Shown: positions 54,733 through 62,361 of the stretch, piece by piece
Layout of the letters: each line of letters opens with the position of its first letter
How positions within the stretch are numbered: the stretch's first letter is position 1
Origin: a virus
Direction: 5' to 3' (one strand)
Virus record (IMG/VR): IMGVR_UViG_3300050029_000114
Coordinates: 1 to 64,000 of that record
DNA: 64,000 nt
Program-made: the position numbers and the translations under genes
Notes under the pieces: generated by a model
What the model saw: the letters and a program-made list of their open reading frames with translations, nothing else
Databases searched by the model: none
Told to the model about the DNA's origin: nothing

Positions 54733-55326
54733 CTAAAGCCAGGCGCGCTCCAGATAGGCGACAGCCCGCTTCGCTACCGCTGGGTCGTCTCCCATAAATC
54801 CGATCGCACGATTGCATGGTCCGCACAGTAGCGCCCTCACTTTCCCGCTCCGGTGACAATGGTCGATATCTAGCGGTCGATCCGTCCGTAGGCAGATCGG
54901 GCACTCGCCCTGCTGGGCGTCGACCAACGCCTGGTATTCCTCGGCGGTCAGTCCTCGCCTGCGGAGCCGGGCATTGAGTCGTACCTGTACCCGATTCGCC
55001 GCGCTCCAGCGGTTCATGGCTGCCGCGAGGCATGGTCGACAGGTCCGCTTCGGCTGGTCCCGAGTCGTATCCCAACCGAACTCGCCCTCGTCCACGAACT
55101 GCTTGCACGACCCGCACCACCGATATCCCTCCGCTGAGTCCGGCCTCGATGGACGAACGGCACGCAACTCGATCCCGCGTCGCTTCTGATCTGCATGGGC
55201 GGCGCATAACCCGTGGGCATGATTCATTCGATCGCACTCGGGGAAGCTGCACTTCTGCCGTCCTTTAGGTCGCTTCGGTTTGCGAGGGGTCTTTGGTCGA
55301 GCGGCGAACTTCTCGGGTCTTTCCAT
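54733..55326 (-). CDS. Recombination endonuclease VII-like HNH nuclease
   Basis: 197 aa. The C-terminal domain (about 124-193) has CPICLRTDRPLDIDHCHRSG and CGPCNRAIGFMGDDPAVAKR, the endonuclease VII zinc/HNH core with Cys142/145/168/171 and His156/158. N-terminal zinc sites (CSFPECDRMN, CGSCKQF, CRPC) extend it. T4 endoVII resolves branched DNA; copies like this in structural clusters are often mobile. ATG 55326 lies 6 nt after TAGAAT. Confidence 0.88.
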   Translation of the reverse strand: MERPEKFAARPKTPRKPKRPKGRQKCSFPECDRMNHAHGLCAAHADQKRRGIELRAVRPSRPDSAEGYRWCGSCKQFVDEGEFGWDTTRDQPKRTCRPCLAAAMNRWSAANRVQVRLNARLRRRGLTAEEYQALVDAQQGECPICLRTDRPLDIDHCHRSGKVRALLCGPCNRAIGFMGDDPAVAKRAVAYLERAWL

Positions 55327-55332
55327 GCGGCC

Positions 55333-55338
55333 ATTCTA
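55333..55338 (-). promoter_or_regulatory. -10 TAGAAT, leaderless spacing (endoVII gene)
   Basis: TAGAAT ends 6 nt before ATG 55326, with no TAGACA block. It gives the nuclease its own expression within the structural operon. Confidence 0.5.
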
Positions 55339-55367
55339 GCCGCTCGTTGTAAGGTGGAACTAGTCGG

Positions 55368-55943
55368 TCAAGCACCCAAAAGCTGGTGGTTCCAGTCGAC
55401 GACCAGGCTGTCCGAGGCGCCCTTGTTCACGACCGGGCTCAGCAACGCCCGGCTGATCGTGTTCGCCGCGGTGCTCGTCGCGTCGGCCAGCGTGTCGTTC
55501 ACGATCACGACCTCGGCCAGCGAGTTGACGGTGACCACTCCGGCCGCCCAAGTCGTCTGCCATTGAATCTGGCGGGACGACCCGGAGAGCGTCGACTTCG
55601 GCCACGTCGCGTCGATCGCCACGTCGGAAGTCGCCGTGTACGTCACGAGGGCGGCCCCGGCGCCCGTCTTGGCGACAGCGGTGTTCCCGATGCCGAGCTT
55701 CATGCACGTCACCTGGCCGGGCGGGGAACCGATACCGGCGGCCCGCTCCCCGTAGTACTGGTCGCCGATCTGCGTGATCAGGTTGCGGAACACCCCAAGT
55801 TCCTTCAGGTGTCCGTCCTCGTCGACCAACCGGAAGAAGCCGTGCCCGGTCAGGCCGACGCCATCGACATTCCCCACGTCCCGGGGCCGGACGCCGAGAA
55901 CCTGGCAGGCCCGGTGGAAGCTGGGAACCTCTATAGCTCGCAT
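55368..55943 (-). CDS. Virion-associated structural protein (191 aa)
   Basis: ATG 55943 with GAAAGG upstream. FFRLVDEDGHLKELGVFRNL...ITQIGDQYYGERAAGIGSPP, then CMKLGIGNTAVAKTGAGAAL and strands. I recognise this pattern from structural proteins near the capsid in several phages. Located directly after the tail-tube-like protein. Confidence 0.65.
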   Translation of the reverse strand: MRAIEVPSFHRACQVLGVRPRDVGNVDGVGLTGHGFFRLVDEDGHLKELGVFRNLITQIGDQYYGERAAGIGSPPGQVTCMKLGIGNTAVAKTGAGAALVTYTATSDVAIDATWPKSTLSGSSRQIQWQTTWAAGVVTVNSLAEVVIVNDTLADATSTAANTISRALLSPVVNKGASDSLVVDWNHQLLGA

Positions 55944-55959
55944 GGATTCGACCTTTCGG

Positions 55960-56607
55960 TTAGCTGACGGGTGTGGCCTGGGAACCGCACTGGATGGTCG
56001 GCAGCGTCCTCGTGTACGCGTAGCCGAGGGTGCTCGCGCTGTCCCACAGCCAGTCGCCAGCGGGCCCGTCCTCGAAGTTCGGATTCTCGCTCGTGTAGCC
56101 CTGGAACATGCGGCTCATGTGGTTCACGTCGAACGTCGTCTTGTCTGGCTGCCAGTAAGTCCGGCCCAGGTACCAATGGATGTACGGGTAGAACACGTCG
56201 AGGTCGCCGTTGACGATGTGCTTCGTCCAAAGCTCCATCGAAACCCCGAACGGCGCCCCGATCGCCCCGACCCGCGGTGTGGTCGCCCCGATCGTGAACC
56301 CACCGGCCGTGATCGGCAGGCCGCCCACGAGCATCTGCTCTAGCTCCGGGTCGAGGGTGCATATCTCCAACACGAGGTCGTACCGCTTGAACCGGTCCCG
56401 CTCCTTGTACGTGACGCACAGGCCGCCCCCGGCGTTCATTACCTCGATGTCATTGCCCTTCGTGAAAACGGGCGTGAGGTCGAGCTTCACGAGAGCGTCG
56501 GTCGTGTACATGTTGCCCGCGCCCGGGATCGGCACGCCGTCCTGCTCCAACACGGCGACCCTCGTGGCGACCGCCTCGACGGATGCCCCGCAGTTCTGTT
56601 CGGCCAT
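55960..56607 (-). CDS. Putative major tail tube protein (215 aa)
   Basis: ATG 56607. The sequence alternates strands and loops: DALVKLDLTPVFTKGNDIEV, CVTYKERDRFKRYDLVLEIC, GGFTIGATTPRVG and VFYPYIHWYLGRTY. A core of beta strands around ~200 residues suits a siphovirus tail-tube subunit. The assignment comes from layout and resemblance only; a decoration or head-neck protein is possible. Confidence 0.5.
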   Translation of the reverse strand: MAEQNCGASVEAVATRVAVLEQDGVPIPGAGNMYTTDALVKLDLTPVFTKGNDIEVMNAGGGLCVTYKERDRFKRYDLVLEICTLDPELEQMLVGGLPITAGGFTIGATTPRVGAIGAPFGVSMELWTKHIVNGDLDVFYPYIHWYLGRTYWQPDKTTFDVNHMSRMFQGYTSENPNFEDGPAGDWLWDSASTLGYAYTRTLPTIQCGSQATPVS

Positions 56608-56630
56608 CTATCGACTCCCTTGCTCGATAC

Positions 56631-57524
56631 TCACGAGGCCCCCGGGCTGGAGTAGACCGGCAGAGAAACCTCGACTCCGACGTGGACGCAGTTTGGCACA
56701 GCCACGACCGCCGGGCGGTACGCCCGCCACTCGATCGTGTTCAAGCTCTGCACTATCGCCTGATCCCACGTGTCGGGGACGACCGTGATCGGGCCCAGGT
56801 ACACGGTCGGCATCAGCGTCGCGTAAGCGAACTGCGTCGCCCCTGGCGCCACGCCCTCCGGGCCCTGCCCGGTGTACCCGGCGTCGGGAATGATGACCGT
56901 GCCCATGTACGTCTGAATCTGGCCGGGCACCGTCTTGAACGTGTTGCCTAGCTCCGACCATTTCGATCCAAGCTGCCGGGTGCAGTGGATCGCCCCTCGG
57001 GCCCCGGTGCTGAAGTCGGCGATCGCCTGCTCCAAGATAGCGAGCGCGTCCGCCACTGACGCCGGGGAACCGGAGTTCAAGATGCTGACGCTCGTGTCGT
57101 CCGCCAGGAAGAAGTTAGGCCAACCGCTCGCCTGCGCCTGAGTCCCAAGCCAGAACTCCTTCGCGATCGCCTTGCTCTGCGCCGCCCGCAGCGCCCGGGT
57201 GGCCCGGTCCTGATAGGAATGGGCCTCCCACCCGAACGAACTGCACTTATCTCCCGCCCAAACCTCGAACGGGACCGCGTCGACGATGCCCGGGTTCGCC
57301 GGGGTCGACAAGGTGCCGCCGCCGCACGGGTCCACGATCGCTGTCGCCGTGCACATCTGCTCGGGCAGGTAGCGGACCCCGCCCTCCCAACGAAGCTCCG
57401 CCCCGTCGATGTCGGTCAGTTTCTCCTCGGTAACGAGATACGGGCCCGACAACGACGCCAGCAACCCGACAACGGGCTCCTCCGCCGGAGGGGTACGGAC
57501 TACACCCAGGCCGAATGTCGCCAT
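56631..57524 (-). CDS. Structural protein near capsid (297 aa)
   Basis: ATG 57524. Segments DRATRALRAAQSKAIAKEFW, LAILEQAIADFSTGARGAIH and WDQAIVQSLNTIEWRAYRPA suggest an alpha/beta virion protein. It follows the major capsid gene, so it may be a minor capsid or decoration component. Family not recognised. Confidence 0.6.
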   Translation of the reverse strand: MATFGLGVVRTPPAEEPVVGLLASLSGPYLVTEEKLTDIDGAELRWEGGVRYLPEQMCTATAIVDPCGGGTLSTPANPGIVDAVPFEVWAGDKCSSFGWEAHSYQDRATRALRAAQSKAIAKEFWLGTQAQASGWPNFFLADDTSVSILNSGSPASVADALAILEQAIADFSTGARGAIHCTRQLGSKWSELGNTFKTVPGQIQTYMGTVIIPDAGYTGQGPEGVAPGATQFAYATLMPTVYLGPITVVPDTWDQAIVQSLNTIEWRAYRPAVVAVPNCVHVGVEVSLPVYSSPGAS

Positions 57525-57576
57525 CGTCTAGCCCGTACCCTTCCCGCTCGTCGGTTCTTCCCTCAGCCCGGCTCGG

Positions 57577-59355
57577 TCAGGAACCGCTCAGGCAAAGGCT
57601 GGACGTGTCGACGGTGCTGGCCGTCTGGCCGTTCGGGCAGATGTCGAACTGCAAGCTGATCGACTCGTGGCCCCTGAAGATCGCCTTCTCGAACGTCTCC
57701 GAGAACATCTGGAAGTTGTTCGTGGCGTTGAGCGTCGAGTCGCGGATCATGCCCAGGTTGAGCTCTCCGCCGTCGAGGAACATCCAGCTTCCCTCCGGGT
57801 ACAGCCAGGTGATCACGTCCTGGCTCCACGGGAGCAGCAGTCCGGCGCCCTGCACGCCGAAGCCCTGGCCGGACTGGCCGGTCGGGGCGTCCATCGTGCG
57901 GGTCGTGTTGATCTGCCGGACAGCGAAGAAGTTGTCGATCTGCGCGTCCGTCACTGCAAGCCGTTCGGCGCCGCTGCCGCTGTCGCCGGGAAGCTGGCGG
58001 GCCAGGTCGACCCGGATCACGTAGTCGAGCCAGTCCGGGTACACGAACCGCAGCGGGGCGTCCGGGTCCATCCGGTGCCGGTACCGCATGGCGGCGGCGG
58101 CCCGGTCGACAATCGCGAGTACGTCTCGGGCTGCGCCGAGCAGGATCGTCTCGCCGAACGCTGTCGTCGAACCCGTGATCATCGCCGCCTGCAACGTGGC
58201 CTCGGCGAGCCGTGCGTGCACGGCGTCGACCTCCTCCAAGTATTGGGCGATCTGCTCGGGGAAGTACCGGGACTGGAAGTTGCCGAACTGAGCGATCGAC
58301 GTGACCGCGTCGACGGTGCTCTCCTGCACGTTCTGGCAAAGGAATGTGGCGTGGGGCTTCAGGGCCGGGCTCACCGGGTTGGCGTCGTTCGCAGCGGTCC
58401 AAAGTGCGGCCGGGCCGTCGGCGGTCACCTGGGCGAGCGTGTGCGGCAAGATGTACCGCAATCCGCCTCGGGTCGCCCCGAACTGCGCCATCGCGCCTTT
58501 CACGGGCCGGTCAGCGACGCTGATCCCGGCGACGTTGTAATCCACGCCAACCGGGCCGCAGATGCCGCCGCTGGCGGTCAGTCCGGCCTCGGCGGCGGCC
58601 GCGGCCATCGCTGCGGGCTCCAACACGGCCCGAACCTTGCGGTCGTTGTTCGCGGCGTCCTGATCGAGCCACCGGTCGGCCGGGTACATCGGCTTGCTGT
58701 CGATCATGCCCAACGGGATGAACTCGCCATTCCCGGCATCGCTGCTGACCTTCATCACGGCGTCGATCCGCTTTTTGGCGGAGTGGGCGAACTTCTCGAT
58801 GTCGAGCGGTTCGCCCGGCACGATGCCCGGCAGGTCGGCTGAAGCGACCAGCGAAGGCCGGACCCTGGTCACGGCGTCGGTCGCGGTCGCGGTCGGCCGG
58901 TGGGCCCTGGGGGTCCGGCTCGCCAGTCGGCTGATGCGGGGCAGCACCGGCTCGGGGGCGCCCCCGCTGGCGGCGACGGGCACCGGCTCGGGCTCGACCG
59001 TCTCCTCCGCCTCTCCCGTGGTGGGCTCGGGCTCGGTTGCTGTCTCCGCGGCGGTCGGGTCGCCCTCGGCGACCGTCTCGGCCGGGGCCTCGGCGGGAAG
59101 CTCGGCGAGCAGTTCGGCGGCCTGGGCGACGCGCTCGGCACGCTCATCGGCGTGGGCCTGAAGCTGAGCCTCAATCTCGCGGTTGCGGTCGCGGGCCTCC
59201 GTCAACACCGCGATGTCGTCGGCCGACGGGTCGGCCCGGTCAACCGTGGCGACTCGCTCGGCGATCGCGGCCTGGAGGGCGTGAAGCTCCTCGTCGGTCA
59301 GCGGGTTCGCCTCGTCGTGGAGACGCTCCAACAGGGCAAGCAGTTCCGGGTCCAT
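57577..59355 (-). CDS. Major capsid protein with N-terminal scaffold domain (592 aa)
   Basis: ATG 59355 with TTGGAGGAA upstream. Residues ~1-150 are a charged coiled-coil and disordered segment (LQAQADERAERV-like, then Pro/Glu/Thr-rich), as in HK97-type scaffold (delta) domains removed by the prohead protease. The C-terminal HK97 fold is suggested by GGLRYILPHTLAQVTADG, LEEVDAVHARLAEATLQAAM, FVYPDWLDYVIRVDLARQLP and DSTLNATNNFQMFSETFEKA. The head protease is encoded upstream. Long for the family because of the scaffold domain. Confidence 0.82.
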   Translation of the reverse strand: MDPELLALLERLHDEANPLTDEELHALQAAIAERVATVDRADPSADDIAVLTEARDRNREIEAQLQAHADERAERVAQAAELLAELPAEAPAETVAEGDPTAAETATEPEPTTGEAEETVEPEPVPVAASGGAPEPVLPRISRLASRTPRAHRPTATATDAVTRVRPSLVASADLPGIVPGEPLDIEKFAHSAKKRIDAVMKVSSDAGNGEFIPLGMIDSKPMYPADRWLDQDAANNDRKVRAVLEPAAMAAAAAEAGLTASGGICGPVGVDYNVAGISVADRPVKGAMAQFGATRGGLRYILPHTLAQVTADGPAALWTAANDANPVSPALKPHATFLCQNVQESTVDAVTSIAQFGNFQSRYFPEQIAQYLEEVDAVHARLAEATLQAAMITGSTTAFGETILLGAARDVLAIVDRAAAAMRYRHRMDPDAPLRFVYPDWLDYVIRVDLARQLPGDSGSGAERLAVTDAQIDNFFAVRQINTTRTMDAPTGQSGQGFGVQGAGLLLPWSQDVITWLYPEGSWMFLDGGELNLGMIRDSTLNATNNFQMFSETFEKAIFRGHESISLQFDICPNGQTASTVDTSSLCLSGS

Positions 59356-59533
59356 CCGATTCCTCCAAGGTGAGCACAGCGGTTTGGGATACATCTCACG
59401 AGGGCGAGAACCGGCGGCCGGGCGACTGCGTGGCCTCGGCTGGCCTTTAGGATCGGACTAGGTGCGACCCCGCTCTATCTCTTGCCGGGGCAGGGTAGCG
59501 CGGATATGAACGGCGTGGGGTGGATGGCGCGCG
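59356..59533 (-). other. Intergenic region before the capsid gene
   Basis: 178 nt without a convincing gene. It holds the capsid ribosome-binding site. I found no copy of the palindrome motif and no clear promoter or terminator. Confidence 0.5.
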
Positions 59534-60175
59534 CTACGAGCCTGCTGGGCCTTGGAACGGCGGCCAGTAGGAGAGCGGCAGGCTCGGGTCGTTGAACGGG
59601 TTATCCCACATCCCGTCGGGCCCGTTCGTGCCTCCCCACTTGCGTTTCATGTAAGCGATCAGCCGGTCGATAGGGACGTGGGCCCCGCCGAGGTCGACGC
59701 CGTGCCGGAACCCTGCCATCGCCACGTCCACGCTCACCTTCAGCCAGTACGGCTCGCTCAGGTTGAACCCTCGGGCGATCCGGTGCCCATAGTCGAAGTC
59801 CTCGTAGTAGCCCGGGTAGAAGTTCTCGTCGAACAACCCCACCGTCTCTAGGGCGCGCCGGTTGAAGGCGATCAGGTGCCAGCCGATCCCGTGGGCGGCC
59901 TCGACGGCCACGGCCTCCGGGTTGGCGTCGAGCGCGTCGATGAAGTCCTGGCCGCCGGGCTCGCCGAACCGGATCGACGCCGAACACACGATCAGCCAGT
60001 CGGCCTTCTCGTTGAGAACCTTGCGGGCCCCGACGTTCCATGCTGCCGCCACGCCGTGGTTGATCCGGCTGTTGTCGACGACGATGATCCGGCCGGGCAG
60101 CAGGCGGCAGCTAGCGAGGCAGCGGTCGGTCCACGGCTGGTGGATCGACGGGATCACCATGAAGTACTCGGTCAC
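59534..60175 (-). CDS. GT-A fold glycosyltransferase (213 aa)
   Basis: GTG 60175 overlaps the FkbM gene stop as GTGA. VVDNSRINHGVAAAWNVGAR (32-51), HLIAFNRRALETVGLFDENF and YPGYYEDFDYGHRI (119-133) are typical GT2-family features, with the acidic ED as catalytic base candidates. The end is Pro-rich (NDPSLPLSYWPPFQGPAGS). Placed between the capsid and protease genes, it may glycosylate the capsid. Confidence 0.82.
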   Translation of the reverse strand: MTEYFMVIPSIHQPWTDRCLASCRLLPGRIIVVDNSRINHGVAAAWNVGARKVLNEKADWLIVCSASIRFGEPGGQDFIDALDANPEAVAVEAAHGIGWHLIAFNRRALETVGLFDENFYPGYYEDFDYGHRIARGFNLSEPYWLKVSVDVAMAGFRHGVDLGGAHVPIDRLIAYMKRKWGGTNGPDGMWDNPFNDPSLPLSYWPPFQGPAGS

Positions 60176-60876
60176 GGGCGCGGCTTGAACATGTAGTGGT
60201 GCTCGTGGTCGAACGCCAGGAACGTCTCCTCGTACCGGTGGAGGCGCATGTGGGTGAGCAGGTCGTCGGGGGTGTCGCCGTAGCGGTCCCGCATGAACTC
60301 GGGGTGGACCGAGATGAAGAAGATCGGTCGGTCCTCCTCCAGCAGCCGTCCGGCCCCAAGGATCATGCGGTACTCGGCGCCCTCGATGTCGACGGTCACC
60401 ACGTCCGGTCGGCGCTCGATGCGGGCCGTGAACGTGTTGAGCGTGATCGTCGGGCAGTCCGGTCGCTCGTCGATGTGCAGGAACCCGTGGTCGAGGATCG
60501 TCTCCCCGGTAGCGCAGTCCGGCCAGCCTGTCTCCGGGCTCAACGGCCAGTGCGGCCGCGTGATGTTGTCTGTCTCCCCGGCGAACCCCACGAAGCAAGC
60601 CTCGGGTTCGCCGGGCACGTTCGCCTCCCACACCGTCCGTATGTTCGGCCACACCTTCGGGTTCGGCTCGATCATTGCCACGTCCGCGCCCCAAGTCGCC
60701 CAAAGGGTCGGCAGGTCGCCCTCCTCAGCGCCCACGTCGACCACGAAGTCGCCCGGCCGTATGACCGAGTACATGGCCGCCAGGCGTTCCTTCTCCCAAT
60801 ACGGCCAGGCGATCCAACTGGCCCGCGGTTCGCCCAACTCCAGCGGCCACCGGTCGTTGATCCGTATGAGCGTCAC
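60172..60876 (-). CDS. FkbM-family methyltransferase (234 aa)
   Basis: GTG 60876 overlaps the upstream stop as GTGA. SAM motif VVDVGAEEGDLPTLWATWGA followed by VAMIEPNP, and the FkbM signature DVVTVDIEGAEYRMILGAGR. The family O-methylates sugars or polyketides. Here it probably methylates the sugar added by the neighbouring glycosyltransferase, giving a capped glycan. Confidence 0.88.
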   Translation of the reverse strand: MTLIRINDRWPLELGEPRASWIAWPYWEKERLAAMYSVIRPGDFVVDVGAEEGDLPTLWATWGADVAMIEPNPKVWPNIRTVWEANVPGEPEACFVGFAGETDNITRPHWPLSPETGWPDCATGETILDHGFLHIDERPDCPTITLNTFTARIERRPDVVTVDIEGAEYRMILGAGRLLEEDRPIFFISVHPEFMRDRYGDTPDDLLTHMRLHRYEETFLAFDHEHHYMFKPRP

Positions 60877-61529
60877 CGTTCCGCCACGTGCCAGCGCCAG
60901 TCCGGGTAGCGGCCACCCATGCCGTCCTGCTCGGCGTGGACCGACGTGAGCCCGGCGTCGGCGATCCATCCCTGAACTAGCTCGTCGGGCAGGTGGCCCT
61001 CGTCCTCGAAGTCGATGTCCGAGACGATCTGGAAGATGAACCGCCCACCCGGCCGCAACACCCGGCCGACGGCGTTCACTATCGCCGCGGCGTCGGGCCT
61101 GGTCAGGTGTTGGAGGACAACGACCGAGAACGCCGCATCGTAGGGCTCGTGGCCCCGGAACAGGCGCAGGTCGGCTGCCCCTCCCAGCATCCACGTCACG
61201 TTCCCGGTCCCGGCCGCGGCCGCCTCTATCCCGGCGAGCGCCAGCATCCGGTGGCTCGGGTCGATGCCCAACACCCGGGCGTCCGGGTGGGCGAGAGCGA
61301 CCGGGATTGTCAGCCGTCCGCAGCCGCACCCGACATCGAGCAGCCGGGTGTACGGGCCCGGCGGAAGATGTGTCTCGATCTGTTTCAGGCACAGGTCGGT
61401 CGTGTACTGCCACTGGCCGGGCGTCTCCGCCCAAACCTCCATGCGCGCCGTCTCGATGTCCGGCGCCAGGGAGTCCCAATAGCGGCCTGCTCCGCTCGTC
61501 ACTATCCCTCCGGGGGCTCGCTCGATCAC
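60873..61529 (-). CDS. Class I SAM-dependent methyltransferase (218 aa)
   Basis: GTG 61529 in a GTGA overlap. Motif I LLDVGCGCGRLTIP (about 63-76), then VLGIDPSHRMLALA, FSVVVLQHLTRPDA and VGRVLRPGGRFIFQI. Methyltransf_11-type fold, probably acting on a glycan or small metabolite. Second methyltransferase of the cassette. Confidence 0.88.
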   Translation of the reverse strand: MIERAPGGIVTSGAGRYWDSLAPDIETARMEVWAETPGQWQYTTDLCLKQIETHLPPGPYTRLLDVGCGCGRLTIPVALAHPDARVLGIDPSHRMLALAGIEAAAAGTGNVTWMLGGAADLRLFRGHEPYDAAFSVVVLQHLTRPDAAAIVNAVGRVLRPGGRFIFQIVSDIDFEDEGHLPDELVQGWIADAGLTSVHAEQDGMGGRYPDWRWHVAER

Positions 61530-62353
61530 GTTCGGCGCGGTGCCCGTTTCTTGACCGGTCGGGCCGCCACGGCGGCCGATGTGACCTTCTTCTCCTCCTC
61601 AACGATCTTCTGCTGCCGCATCCGGTCGGCAAGGATCGCTTCTAGCTCCTCGATCCGAGCGTCTAGCTCCTCGATCCGCTCCTCCGCCGTCGCGACGGCC
61701 GCCAGGTCGTCGGGGTCGGGTTGCTTGCCCGCCCTCTCGTCCAGTCGCATCACCCGCCGTAACGCTGCCAGCGCAAGCACGGTCTGTGCCCGTTCGTCCT
61801 TGCGGGCGTCCAGTTCTTCCTTGCGGGCAGCCGTCATATCGCTATTGACCAGCGTGTGAATCTGCTTCAGTTGGGATTCGGTTACCACGGCGCGCTCCTC
61901 GGCGAGCCGGGCAACCTCGTCGAGTGCTCGCTTCGATTCGGCCTGGGCGTCAAGAAGTAGCTTCGCTGCCGTGGCAGCCTGGGTCGCCGCCTCCTCGGTC
62001 CGGGCTGCCAGGGTCGCAGCGGCGATGGCCCTCTGCTTGTCGGCCTCGTCGGTGCGCTCACGCAGCGTCACGGCCGCCTCGGCCGCCAGCGTTGCCGCCT
62101 CTTTCGCCTGTTGGGCAACCTCGTCGGTCCGGGTGATGGATTCGGCCTGGGCAGCCTGCAACAGCGTCGCCGCCTTGGCGGCCTCGGCAGCGGCGGCAGC
62201 GGCGGTCGCTGCTCGGGCTTCCTCGCGCTTGTCCTGCCTATCCCACTCCTCGCGCCGGGCGCTACGAGCCTGCTTGCCGTTTAGCAACGATAGGGAGACT
62301 CCGGTTATCAGCGCGACTAATGCCGCCCCGAGGATCCCGTACACCTGGGTCAC
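61526..62353 (-). CDS. Membrane-anchored long coiled-coil protein (275 aa)
   Basis: GTG 62353 with GAGGG upstream, 8 nt after the protease stop. A single N-terminal transmembrane helix (VYGILGAALVALITGVSLSL) is followed by a coiled coil of ~200 residues with Ala-rich 11- and 7-mer repeats (AAEAAKAATLLQAAQAES, AATQAATAAKLLLDAQAES). The Lys-rich tail ends KKRAPRRT. Possible roles: a spanin-like or membrane-tether protein for assembly. Unusual inside the head-gene cluster. Confidence 0.75.
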   Translation of the reverse strand: MTQVYGILGAALVALITGVSLSLLNGKQARSARREEWDRQDKREEARAATAAAAAAEAAKAATLLQAAQAESITRTDEVAQQAKEAATLAAEAAVTLRERTDEADKQRAIAAATLAARTEEAATQAATAAKLLLDAQAESKRALDEVARLAEERAVVTESQLKQIHTLVNSDMTAARKEELDARKDERAQTVLALAALRRVMRLDERAGKQPDPDDLAAVATAEERIEELDARIEELEAILADRMRQQKIVEEEKKVTSAAVAARPVKKRAPRRT

Positions 62354-62361
62354 GGAGGCCC

